A DNA stretch of 64,000 nucleotides from Brockia lithotrophica. GTDB taxonomy: Bacteria > Bacillota > Bacilli > Thermicanales > DSM-22653. The position numbers and the translations under genes are program-made. The stretch spans positions 441,934 to 505,933 of the forward strand of contig NZ_RBIJ01000001.1 of the NCBI RefSeq assembly GCF_003633725.1, read 5' to 3'. A model generated the notes under the pieces. The model was not told where the DNA came from, made no database searches, and saw only the letters and a program-made list of their open reading frames with translations. Below, piece after piece: positions 1 to 9,130 of the stretch (positions are counted from its first letter, which is position 1; every line of letters starts with the position of its first letter).

Positions 1-711
1 GGCGAGCGCCCCCGCCTCCCTCACGGGAGCAAAGAGGACGTCCAAAGGTTCGACGACGCCGAAGAAGTTCGGGTACTGCACGAAGACGGCCGCAACGTCT
101 TTGTCCAGACGCTCAGCAAGGGCCGCCGCATCCGTGGCCCCCGTCCGTGCGTCGATGGGCACCTCGTCTACGGAGAGGTCAGGGCCGAACGCGTACGTGC
201 GCAGCACGTCCCGCACGTCCGGATGGAGGGCCCGGCTTACGAGCACGCGCCGCCGCTTCGTGACGCGCGCAGCGAGGAGCATCGCCTCCGCGGCGGCGGT
301 GGCGCCGTCGTACAGAGAGGCCTGGGCAACGTCGAGGCCCGTAAGCTCGGCGATCATCGTCTGAAATTCGAAGATCGCCTGGAGGTTCCCTTGGGAGGCT
401 TCTGCCTGGTACGGGGTGTAGGCCGTAAGGAACTCCCCGCGCGAGATGAGCGCCTGCACGACGGCCGGGATTGTGTGCTCGTACGCCCCCGCGCCTACGA
501 AGTGCACGAGGTCGTGCACGGTGCGGTTTTGCGCGGCGAGAGAGCGGAAGAAGCGGTAAACCTCCGCCTCGCCCATTGGGCCCTCTACCTCGAGGGGGCG
601 ACGGAGGCGGACGCTTTCGGGAATGTCGGCAAAGAGCTCCTCCACGCTCCCTACGCCGATGGCGGCAAGCATAGCCTCGACGTCATCCGGGGTATGGGGG
701 GTATAGGTCAT
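1..711 (-). CDS. gcvPA: Glycine dehydrogenase (decarboxylating) subunit 1, 3' truncated by window edge
   Basis: N-terminal 237 codons of the alpha part of the split P-protein. With GcvPB this PLP enzyme decarboxylates glycine and passes the aminomethyl group to the lipoyl H-protein. The N-terminus (MTYTPHTPDDVEAMLAAIG) and the stretches around VHDLVHFVGAGAYEH and YTPYQAEASQGNLQAIFEFQ are the family signature. Translation from 711 is favoured because GGAGG lies eight bases upstream; another in-frame ATG eight codons earlier lacks good spacing. It follows gcvT by about 70 bases on the same strand, so the two are probably co-transcribed. The C-terminal half and gcvPB lie outside the window. Confidence 0.95.
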   Translation of the reverse strand, partial: MTYTPHTPDDVEAMLAAIGVGSVEELFADIPESVRLRRPLEVEGPMGEAEVYRFFRSLAAQNRTVHDLVHFVGAGAYEHTIPAVVQALISRGEFLTAYTPYQAEASQGNLQAIFEFQTMIAELTGLDVAQASLYDGATAAAEAMLLAARVTKRRRVLVSRALHPDVRDVLRTYAFGPDLSVDEVPIDARTGATDAAALAERLDKDVAAVFVQYPNFFGVVEPLDVLFAPVREAGALA

Positions 712-780
712 GGGTACCGCCTCCACGTACGTCATTCCCTTTGCACCTTCATCCGGGCATGGGGGCGAGGAAGTCACCGT

Positions 781-1884
781 CTACCCGGAACGGCGGTAAA
801 AAGGCAGGGGGACAACGACCGCCCGCGCCCGCCGGCCGCGGAGGTCCACGTCGAGCCTCGTTCCCTCTCGGGAGTACGCCGCGTCCACGTAGGCCATAGC
901 GTACGCACCGCCAAGTGTGGGGGCGATGGTCCCGCTCGTCACGCGGCCGACGAGGGCCTCGCCGGCAAAGACGGCGTACCCCGTGCGCGGGATCCCCCGA
1001 TCTTCCATCCGCAGGCCTACCAAGAGGCGGGATATGCCCTGCTCCTTTTGCCGGAGAAGCGCCGCCTTCCCCACGAAGTCGACCGGCTTTTCCCAGCGCA
1101 CGAAGCGCTCGAGGTTGGCCTCAAGGGGCGTAATCGTCTCCGCGAGCTCCTGTCCGTAGAGGGGCAACCCGGCTTCGAAGCGTAGCGTGTCGCGCGCGCC
1201 GAGGCCGCAGGGGACAAGGCCGTATTCCCGTCCCCGTTCGAGGAGCGCATCCCAGAGTTCTGCTGCCGCTTCCGCGTCGACAAAGAGCTCGAATCCGTCC
1301 TCGCCCGTATACCCCGTGCGCGAGACGAGTAGGACGGGGACACCGGCCACAGTCACGTTTTCGCGAAAGCGAAAGGGGCGAAGGTCGTCTACCGAAGGCT
1401 CCGCGAGTTGCGAGAGGAAGGACGCGGCGCGCGGGCCCTGAAGGGCGATGAGGCCGATGCGATCGGAGATGTCGAGAACCTGGGGACCGCCGAGGGCGTG
1501 CTCCTTGAGCCAACGATACACCTTCTCCGTGTTGGCGGCGTTGGCCACGACGAGGAATTCCTCGTCGTTGAGGCGATAGAGGAGCACGTCGTCCAAAATT
1601 CCGCCCTGCTCGTTTAAGAAAAATCCGTACGCCGCCCGACCGACCTCGAGACGGGCGACGTACTGCGTTGCGAGCCTTTCTAAGAAATCCACGGACTCCG
1701 GGCCCGAAACGAGGATCTCTCCCATGTGGGAGACGTCGAAGAGTCCCATGCGTTCGCGCACGGCGCGGTGTTCTTCGAGAATGCTCGAATACTGCACGGG
1801 AAGTTCAAATCCCGCAAAGGGGACAAACTTTGCGCCCAGGGCGGCGTGCCTCGCGTACAGCGGCGTACGCCGGAGTTCCCCCAT
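781..1884 (-). CDS. gcvT: Aminomethyltransferase, glycine cleavage T-protein
   Basis: 367-residue T-protein. It transfers the methylene group from aminomethyl-lipoyl-H-protein to tetrahydrofolate, releasing ammonia. Family landmarks are LYARHAALGAKFVPFAGFEL at the N-terminus, FDVSHMGEI near residue 50 and the GARDTLRFEAGLPLYG stretch in the middle. The length is normal for the family. ATG at 1884 has GGGAGG eight bases upstream. It is first in the gcvT-gcvPA unit and divergent from a SNF2 helicase, the same arrangement as gcvT/yqhH in Bacillus. No glycine riboswitch fold was recognised in the 150-base leader. Confidence 0.96.
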   Translation of the reverse strand: MGELRRTPLYARHAALGAKFVPFAGFELPVQYSSILEEHRAVRERMGLFDVSHMGEILVSGPESVDFLERLATQYVARLEVGRAAYGFFLNEQGGILDDVLLYRLNDEEFLVVANAANTEKVYRWLKEHALGGPQVLDISDRIGLIALQGPRAASFLSQLAEPSVDDLRPFRFRENVTVAGVPVLLVSRTGYTGEDGFELFVDAEAAAELWDALLERGREYGLVPCGLGARDTLRFEAGLPLYGQELAETITPLEANLERFVRWEKPVDFVGKAALLRQKEQGISRLLVGLRMEDRGIPRTGYAVFAGEALVGRVTSGTIAPTLGGAYAMAYVDAAYSREGTRLDVDLRGRRARAVVVPLPFYRRSG

Positions 1885-1959
1885 GGATCATGCCTCCCTG
1901 CGTGGGGATACCTGCCGGTCTAAGGTCCCATACTACGTTCGGGCTCGGCCTCGACCTTC

Positions 1960-1988
1960 ATCTTACGCAAAAAAAGGTGCAGGAGCAA
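1960..1988 (-). promoter_or_regulatory. Predicted sigma-A promoter of gcvT
   Basis: Read on the minus strand, TTGCTC, a 17-base spacer and TAAGAT lie about 75 bases upstream of the gcvT start. The -10 is a 5/6 match; the -35 is weak. The assignment rests on position and spacing only. Confidence 0.45.
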
Positions 1989-2034
1989 AATCCCGCGCCT
2001 TCGTACCGCACTTCACAACAGGAGGTGCGGCACC

Positions 2035-3903
2035 GTGGAGCAAACAACTTCGGAGGAACGCCTCCCATTCCCCACGTCGCTCCTCCTTCCGCCGAGATCG
2101 GGCGAGGAGGACCCCCGCGTTCCCGCACGGGTGGAGGTACGGATAGAGGCGGAGGCCCTCGCCGAATTCCGGGAGGCGGAACGCGGAGAACGTCCCTGGG
2201 ATTTGGCGGCGTTTTTCCCGCTCGCCCTCCTCGTACACGTGCTCGACGCAAAGCCCGAGTTCGACCGGCTATACGCCCCCGATCTTCTCCCCCACCTTGA
2301 ACTCTTCCCCCACCAACGGGAAGTCCTCCGCCGTGCCGTGTGGGAGATGGGGGGACGGGCGCTCCTCGCCGACGAAGTGGGCCTCGGAAAGACGATCGAG
2401 GCGGGGCTCATCCTCGTCGAGTACCTGAGCCGCGGGCTTGCGGAAAACGTCCTCATCCTCGTACCCGCCTCCCTCGCCCTTCAGTGGCAGAGGGAACTTG
2501 CGGAAAAGTTCTCCCTCTACTTCCCCATCGCTGCAAAGCCCCACACCCTGGAGCACGAACCGCGCTTCATCGCCTCTCTCGACTTTGCCAAACGCTCTCC
2601 GTATCGCGAGATCCTCCTCGCACGCACCTTCGACCTCGTCGTCGTCGACGAGGCGCACAAATTGAAGAACCCGAAAACCCTCGCCTACCGCTTCGTCGCC
2701 GCCCTGCGGAAAACGTTCCTCCTTCTCCTCACGGCGACGCCCCTGCACAACCACCCCCGCGAGCTCGCGTCGCTCGTCCGACTCCTCCGCCCCGGCCACG
2801 AAATCTCCGCGGAACTCGAGCGGGCGGCAGCACGCCGCGGCAAAAGGCCCCTTCCCGACGTTCAACCTGCTTCAGTGGAAAGGCAAGAGGGGATGCTCTC
2901 CGTTCCGAAAGGCGCCCGGTCGGGTGCCGAAGGAAGTGATTCCGCAGTGGCCGAAGTCCGGGAACGCCTGCACGAGGTCATGATCCGCTCGCGCCGCCGA
3001 GAGGTAGGGATCGAACTTCCGCCGCGGCGCGTGGTCACCGTTCCGATCCACCTGTCCCGCGAGGAACGGGAATTCTACGAAGCGGTGAGCGCGTTCATCC
3101 GCAAAGAGTACGCCCGTCGCGGAAAGAGCGCCGCCCTTCCCCTGATCCTCATGCAGCGTCAACTCACCTCGAGCCGCGTCGCCGTCTACACGAGCCTCCT
3201 GCGCCTGTACCGCAAGTACCCGGATGACCCCGCCCTGCAGGAGGAAATCCTCTCCCTGTACGAGATGGGCCGCTCCATTCCCCACGACTACAAGCAGGAC
3301 GCCCTGATCGCCCTCTTGCGGGGGATGCCCGAGGACGAAAAAGTGGTCGTCTTTTCCGAGTTCCACGGGAGCGTTCACGCCCTCGTGAAGCGCCTCAAAG
3401 ACGAGGGGATTCCTGCCGTGCTCTACCGCGGCGGCTTCGGCCGCTCCAAGAAGGACTACATGCGGGAGCTCTTCGCAACGCGGGTCCGCGTCCTCGCCGC
3501 AACGGAAGCCGGAGCCGAAGGGCTCAACCTCCAATTCGCCCGCCACGTGGTGAACTACGACCTTCCGTGGAACCCCATGCGACTCGAGCAGCGCATCGGG
3601 CGCGTGCACCGCCTCGGGCAAACAGAGCCCGTGCAGGTGTACAACCTCGTCACGCAGGATACCGTGGAGGCCGAGGTCCTAGCCCTCCTCTACGAAAAGC
3701 TCGGCACGATCCACGCCCTCCTCGGCCTCGACGAAGACGTCCTCGGGCGCGGAGTTGGCACGCGGTTCGAACGTCACCTCTTCGACGTCCTCGTCGGCTC
3801 GCGCAGTGCGCAGGAACGACACGTGCGCCTCGCACACCTCGCCGCCCTTCTCGAACAACTCGCCGAAGGCGCAGAAGGCGCGGGAGCCGAAAAGACGTCG
3901 TAG
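2035..3903 (+). CDS. SNF2-family DEAD/DEAH-box helicase (YqhH-like)
   Basis: 622-residue superfamily 2 ATPase. Motif I (DEVGLGKT) is at about residues 113-120, motif II DEAH at 205-208, and the C-terminal helicase domain ends in motif VI (QRIGRVHRLGQ, about 520-530). The family remodels protein-DNA or protein-RNA complexes; the target of this branch is unknown. GTG at 2035 is preceded by GGAGGT with good spacing. It is followed by yqhG and faces gcvT, the neighbourhood of Bacillus yqhH. Residues about 273-306 are a Ser/Gly-rich segment between the two ATPase lobes whose DNA carries a short inverted repeat. Confidence 0.93.
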   Translation: MEQTTSEERLPFPTSLLLPPRSGEEDPRVPARVEVRIEAEALAEFREAERGERPWDLAAFFPLALLVHVLDAKPEFDRLYAPDLLPHLELFPHQREVLRRAVWEMGGRALLADEVGLGKTIEAGLILVEYLSRGLAENVLILVPASLALQWQRELAEKFSLYFPIAAKPHTLEHEPRFIASLDFAKRSPYREILLARTFDLVVVDEAHKLKNPKTLAYRFVAALRKTFLLLLTATPLHNHPRELASLVRLLRPGHEISAELERAAARRGKRPLPDVQPASVERQEGMLSVPKGARSGAEGSDSAVAEVRERLHEVMIRSRRREVGIELPPRRVVTVPIHLSREEREFYEAVSAFIRKEYARRGKSAALPLILMQRQLTSSRVAVYTSLLRLYRKYPDDPALQEEILSLYEMGRSIPHDYKQDALIALLRGMPEDEKVVVFSEFHGSVHALVKRLKDEGIPAVLYRGGFGRSKKDYMRELFATRVRVLAATEAGAEGLNLQFARHVVNYDLPWNPMRLEQRIGRVHRLGQTEPVQVYNLVTQDTVEAEVLALLYEKLGTIHALLGLDEDVLGRGVGTRFERHLFDVLVGSRSAQERHVRLAHLAALLEQLAEGAEGAGAEKTS

Positions 3904-3944
3904 GCACACGTCCCGGCGAACGCGGTACGATGGAGGGAAAGACG

Positions 3945-4913
3945 GTGGATCCAAAGACCTTGCGCTTCCTTACGGCCGAATACTTTCGCCGCACGGGAAG
4001 CGAAATTCTCGAGGAAGACGATGTTTTGCTTCGCGTCCGCCTTTCCCGCGAGGCCGATCTCGAACTCGGCTATCGGCCCATGTACTGGTCCTTCGTCGAC
4101 GCGGGGAACCTCAAGCCGGAGCCTTTGGAAAAGACGTACCGCTTCTACGCCCCGGGGAGCGATGCCCGTCCGAGCCCACCGTCTCCTTACGGCGGCGGCG
4201 AGGAATGGCTCACGCCGACCTCCGAACGGCTGCGGCGAATCCTTCGGGCGCTCGCCCGGCGGGGAAGCGCCGTGCGTCTCTTTGAATACGAAGAAGGCGG
4301 CGGGACTCTCGCACCTTGGTACGCCTTTACGGTGCGCGTGGGGCTCTTTCGCGAGGTCGCCCGAGAATACGTCGCCTCCTACGGGTACGACGCCGTGCGG
4401 GGAGAAATCGTACCCGAGTTTTGGGGGCGACTTCTCGACCTTTCTTTGGGAAGCGAGCCCCCGCCCTACACCCGTCTCCTCCCCGCCATCCGTTCGGGGG
4501 AAGGGGCGGCCAGGTCCGTCGTCGAGTACGTCCTCCAAGAGATCCGGGGCGACCTCGGATGGGCGGAAGAAGCCCGCGCGCGCCTGGCAGAAGAGATGCG
4601 CCGACTCGACTCCGCCTCTCTGCCTCCCCCTCCGGCGAAAACGAAATCCGGAGTGTCCCGCTGGGAAGTGGTGGAATCGCAGGACGCTTCCGCGCCGAAA
4701 GAGGAACCCTCGGCAAAACCGGAGTTCGGCTTCGATCCGGAAAAGGAACGCGAAGACCTCCTCCGCCGCTACCGTCCGCGGATTCGCCTCTCCCTCGTCC
4801 AAGTCGCCCTCGTCTACCTCGCAAAGGACCCCCGCGCTCTCCCGGCGCGGGAACTCGCTCCGGAACCGCTTCGCCGGCTCGCCGAACGCCTCAGCGGCAG
4901 AAAAAGCCCTTGA
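3945..4913 (+). CDS. yqhG: YqhG-like conserved protein of unknown function
   Basis: 322 residues from GTG 3945, which has GGAGGG seven bases upstream; an ATG five codons earlier overlaps that ribosome binding site. The N-terminus (PKTLRFLTAEYFRRTGSEIL) and the place directly after a yqhH-type helicase match YqhG of Bacillus. No enzymatic motif, signal peptide or membrane segment is visible. Residues about 73-88 form a Pro/Gly-rich patch (PSPPSPYGGGEE) and the region from about 225 is also low-complexity. The 3' end overlaps the convergent aroK by 23 bases, so no terminator separates them. Confidence 0.8.
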   Translation: MDPKTLRFLTAEYFRRTGSEILEEDDVLLRVRLSREADLELGYRPMYWSFVDAGNLKPEPLEKTYRFYAPGSDARPSPPSPYGGGEEWLTPTSERLRRILRALARRGSAVRLFEYEEGGGTLAPWYAFTVRVGLFREVAREYVASYGYDAVRGEIVPEFWGRLLDLSLGSEPPPYTRLLPAIRSGEGAARSVVEYVLQEIRGDLGWAEEARARLAEEMRRLDSASLPPPPAKTKSGVSRWEVVESQDASAPKEEPSAKPEFGFDPEKEREDLLRRYRPRIRLSLVQVALVYLAKDPRALPARELAPEPLRRLAERLSGRKSP

Positions 4914-5502
4914 GCGTGCGTGCGAGGTCGGCGGCGGCCCGCTCGGGGGTGTCGAGATTTGCGTAGACGAGGTCGGCGACTTCCCTATACAGAGCTTCGC
5001 GCGTGCGGAAGCGTTCGCGCAGGGATGCTTCGTCGTCCAGGGAAAACAGGGGGCGATCGGAATGCCCCCCGGACTCGCTGAGGCGCTTCCAGAGGTTCGA
5101 AAAGGGAACCTCGAGGTAGACGACGATACCGCTCGCACGCAGCCTCTCCCGGTTCTCCGGACGCAGGACGACGCCACCACCTGTGCTCACGACGAGGGGG
5201 GTCTCCTCCTCCGCAAGGCGGGCGAGGAGCTCTGCCTCGCGCCGGCGAAAGCCCTCTTCTCCTTCCGCGGCGAAGATGGCGGCTATGGATCTCCGCGCCT
5301 CGCGGACGATCTCGGTGTCCATGTCCACCCACCGGCGGCCGAGCTCCCGAGCGAGAAGGCGGCCGACCGTGCTCTTTCCCGCACCCATGAAACCCACGAG
5401 GTAGACGTGTCGCCTCCCCCGCGCGTCCGCACGGTTCCCGTCGCCCTGCCGATCCGATGCCCGCGCATCTCCTCCGCTTCCGACGGGCGACGCGTCCCTC
5501 AC
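4891..5502 (-). CDS. aroK: Shikimate kinase
   Basis: 203-residue kinase that phosphorylates shikimate at the 3-hydroxyl in the chorismate pathway. The P-loop GFMGAGKST is at residues 37-45, the shikimate-binding Asp pair follows in WVDMDTEI, and STGGGVVLRPENR carries the Gly-rich substrate loop. About 30 residues precede the usual N-terminus; they are Gly/Asp/Arg-rich and probably disordered. GTG 5502 is supported by AGGAGGAGG just upstream. It is the last gene of the rsmD-coaD-aroK run, 22 bases after coaD. Confidence 0.94.
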   Translation of the reverse strand: MRDASPVGSGGDARASDRQGDGNRADARGRRHVYLVGFMGAGKSTVGRLLARELGRRWVDMDTEIVREARRSIAAIFAAEGEEGFRRREAELLARLAEEETPLVVSTGGGVVLRPENRERLRASGIVVYLEVPFSNLWKRLSESGGHSDRPLFSLDDEASLRERFRTREALYREVADLVYANLDTPERAAADLARTLKGFFCR

Positions 5503-5524
5503 CTGGACCTCCTCCTTTCGCCCT

Positions 5525-6696
<1,172 letters not shown>

Positions 6697-6997
6697 GTGC
6701 GGCACCTCCCTTTTGCCGAGGGAAAAAACGCTATGCGTGGTATATCCCGCCACCGTTCCGGGAATACTCCCTACTGGCGGCGCTCAAAGCCGCGGTCCGC
6801 ACAGCTCGTGCTTGTTCCCCCCAAGCTCTTCCTCCGGTTTCTCCTCTCCCAACCCTTGATCCGTAGGCCGCACACGCGGCCGATTTTTTTTGTCCTTTGC
6901 CTCGAGGAAGGCCGACGCCGTTTTTCGGGGAAGAGACCGGCGCCCCGAAGGGGGAAAGGTGCCCCCGCCGAGAGGATCGGTCCCCAGCGGGACAGCG
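6697..6997. other. Intergenic stretch between recG and rsmD
   Basis: About 300 bases with no supportable coding region on either strand. It holds one strong hairpin followed by eight T residues that reads as a plus-strand terminator (listed separately), although no plus-strand gene precedes it. Nothing else was recognised. Confidence 0.6.
6866..6891 (+). terminator. Rho-independent terminator with no obvious upstream gene
   Basis: A perfect 6-bp stem GGCCGC/GCGGCC with loop ACAC is followed by GA and eight T on the plus strand. The flanking genes (recG, rsmD) run on the minus strand, so it would end an antisense or unannotated plus-strand transcript. Confidence 0.6.
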
Positions 6998-9052
6998 TCA
7001 ATCCCAAAGCTGCCCCGCCTCCTCGTGCACGCCCGCCAGGGCCTCGCGCAAGGGGACCGCCTCCTCCGTTTCCCAAAAGGCGGAATCGGCGAGGAGGCGC
7101 TCCGCCTCCTCGTGGGCGATTTGGAGCATGCGCAGTTCCCGCGGTGAGTCGAGCTGGGTAAAGCGGAATTCCGGCAAGCCGCTCTGCTTCGTGCCGAAGA
7201 GATCGCCCGGTCCGCGGAGTTCGAAGTCCTTTTCCGCGATCTGAAACCCGTCCGTAAGTTCGCGGAAGACTTGCAGGCGCTTGCGCCCGAGCTCGGTGCG
7301 GGGATCGGCGACGAGGATGCAGTACGACTTGTGCGAGCCCCGGCCGACGCGCCCCCGGAGTTGGTGCAGCTGCGCGAGGCCGAAGCGGTCGGCGTCGTAG
7401 ATCACCATCACCGTGGCGTTCGGGACGTCGACGCCAACTTCGACCACCGTCGTGGAAACGAGGACGTCGAGCTCGCCGGCAACAAAAGCGCGCATCACGC
7501 GGTCCTTTTCGCGGCCGGAGAGCCGTCCGTGGAGGAGGCCGACGCGCCGCCTGGGCAAGAAGTTTCGAACCCGGTCGTAGAGGTCGACGACGTTTTGGTA
7601 CTCGAGCTTGTCCGATGCCTCAATGAGCGGCGCGATGACGTACGCCTGTCGCCCGCGTTCGATTTGCCCGTCGACAAAGGTGAGCACGTCGGCAAAGCGT
7701 TCCGGCGTCGTCCAGTGCGTCTCGACGGGCGTTCGCCCAGGGGGCATCTCGTCGAGAACCGAAACGTCCAGGTCCCCGTACAGGAGGAGGGCGAGCGTCC
7801 GGGGAATTGGCGTCGCACTCATGGAGAGGAGGTCGGGGACGTCCCCCTTTTGCGCGAGCAGGCGGCGTTGAACGACGCCGAAGCGGTGCTGCTCGTCCAC
7901 AACGACGAACCCGAGGTCGGCAAAGCGCACGTGCTCCGTGATCAGAGCGTGGGTACCTACGGCTACGGAGATCGTGCCCTGGGCGAGCCCATAGAGGATT
8001 TCCTCCCGCTCGCGCCGCGGCGTCCGTCCCGTGAGAAGCGCGATTGGCACGTCTTCCGGCAGAAGGCCGCGCAGGGTACGCACGTGCTGTTCGGCGAGAA
8101 TTTCCGTGGGCGCCATGAGCGCCGCCTGACGCCCGCCGCGGACGACGGCGTATATCGCCAGCGCCGCCACCGCGGTCTTCCCCGATCCTACGTCCCCCTG
8201 CAAGAGGCGGTTCATCGGGTAGGGTCCGAGGAGATCGGCAAAGATTTCCTGAATCGCGCGCCGCTGCGCCCCCGTGAGGGTAAAGGGCCAGCGCGAGGCA
8301 AGCTCTAAGACCTCTTCTGGACGAAAGCGGTGTTCCCGTACCCTCCGCGTCCGCACGCGCACGTTCCGGGCCGCGAGAACCTTGAGTTGGTAGAGGAAAA
8401 CCTCTTCGAAGGCCATGCGCCGCTTCGCCCAAAAGAGCTCGCGCTCGTCCTGGGGGAAGTGGAGGGTGCGGAGCGCCTCCCCCCGCGGAAGAAGGCGGTA
8501 CTTCTCGCGAAGCGCCGCGGGAATCGGATCGGGAATCTCGAGATCGGGAAGGGAGAAAAGGAGGCGTATGAGTTCGGAAAACCACGCATCCGCTCCGCGC
8601 CCCGGGAGTCCGTACACGGGCGTGAGCGACTCCGTGGCAATGCCTTCCGCGGAAAAGCGCGTCTTTTGCGCCACAAGCTGACGGGACTTCGGGTCGTAGC
8701 GCCCCGCCACCTGCACGCGGGCTCCCGGAATCAAGCGCTCGCGCAGGTACGGTTGGTTGAACCAGACGACCGTGATCGTCCTTCCGCCGACGTCCAAGGT
8801 AGTCGCGAGGCGCGAGAAGTTTCCGCGGAAGCGGGAAAACTTGGGATGCGCCTGCACCACGCCCACGACAGAGAGCGTTTCGGGAACGCGGACTTCCTCG
8901 AGGGGTTTGGCCCGAAAGTCTTCGTAGCGGCGCGGTACGAAGAGAAGCGCATCGCCTACCGTGCGAATTCCCACTTCGGCCAAAACGTCCTGCCGGGATT
9001 TGGGGAGCGAAACGACCTCCGGCAGCGGCGCGGAAAAGAGGCCCACGGCCAC
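6998..9052 (-). CDS. recG: ATP-dependent DNA helicase RecG
   Basis: 684-residue superfamily 2 helicase that regresses stalled replication forks and branch-migrates recombination intermediates. The N-terminal wedge/OB domain (FVPRRYEDF, about residue 40) is followed by the Walker A motif (QGDVGSGKT, about 285), the DEQH box (about 386) and the C-terminal helicase domain with QLRGRVGRG. GTG 9052 is used; another GTG two codons later is equally possible because the ribosome binding site (GGGGGTGG) is diffuse. It lies 78 bases downstream of fakA, as in the Bacillus ylo cluster, but without the sdaA genes between. Confidence 0.96.
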   Translation of the reverse strand: MAVGLFSAPLPEVVSLPKSRQDVLAEVGIRTVGDALLFVPRRYEDFRAKPLEEVRVPETLSVVGVVQAHPKFSRFRGNFSRLATTLDVGGRTITVVWFNQPYLRERLIPGARVQVAGRYDPKSRQLVAQKTRFSAEGIATESLTPVYGLPGRGADAWFSELIRLLFSLPDLEIPDPIPAALREKYRLLPRGEALRTLHFPQDERELFWAKRRMAFEEVFLYQLKVLAARNVRVRTRRVREHRFRPEEVLELASRWPFTLTGAQRRAIQEIFADLLGPYPMNRLLQGDVGSGKTAVAALAIYAVVRGGRQAALMAPTEILAEQHVRTLRGLLPEDVPIALLTGRTPRREREEILYGLAQGTISVAVGTHALITEHVRFADLGFVVVDEQHRFGVVQRRLLAQKGDVPDLLSMSATPIPRTLALLLYGDLDVSVLDEMPPGRTPVETHWTTPERFADVLTFVDGQIERGRQAYVIAPLIEASDKLEYQNVVDLYDRVRNFLPRRRVGLLHGRLSGREKDRVMRAFVAGELDVLVSTTVVEVGVDVPNATVMVIYDADRFGLAQLHQLRGRVGRGSHKSYCILVADPRTELGRKRLQVFRELTDGFQIAEKDFELRGPGDLFGTKQSGLPEFRFTQLDSPRELRMLQIAHEEAERLLADSAFWETEEAVPLREALAGVHEEAGQLWD

Positions 9053-9130
9053 ACCACCCCCGACGCGAAGGTTGTCCGCCCCTGAGTTCCGGCGCTTTCC
9101 TTGAACGTCCGAGGGGCGGAGCCGCGCGTC

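Noticed and set aside
223-1185. Long plus-strand frame over gcvPA and gcvT
   Set aside because: Mirror frame of two well-supported genes.
1885-2034. Possible glycine riboswitch ahead of gcvT
   Set aside because: The spacer is short and no tandem glycine-aptamer conserved blocks were found.
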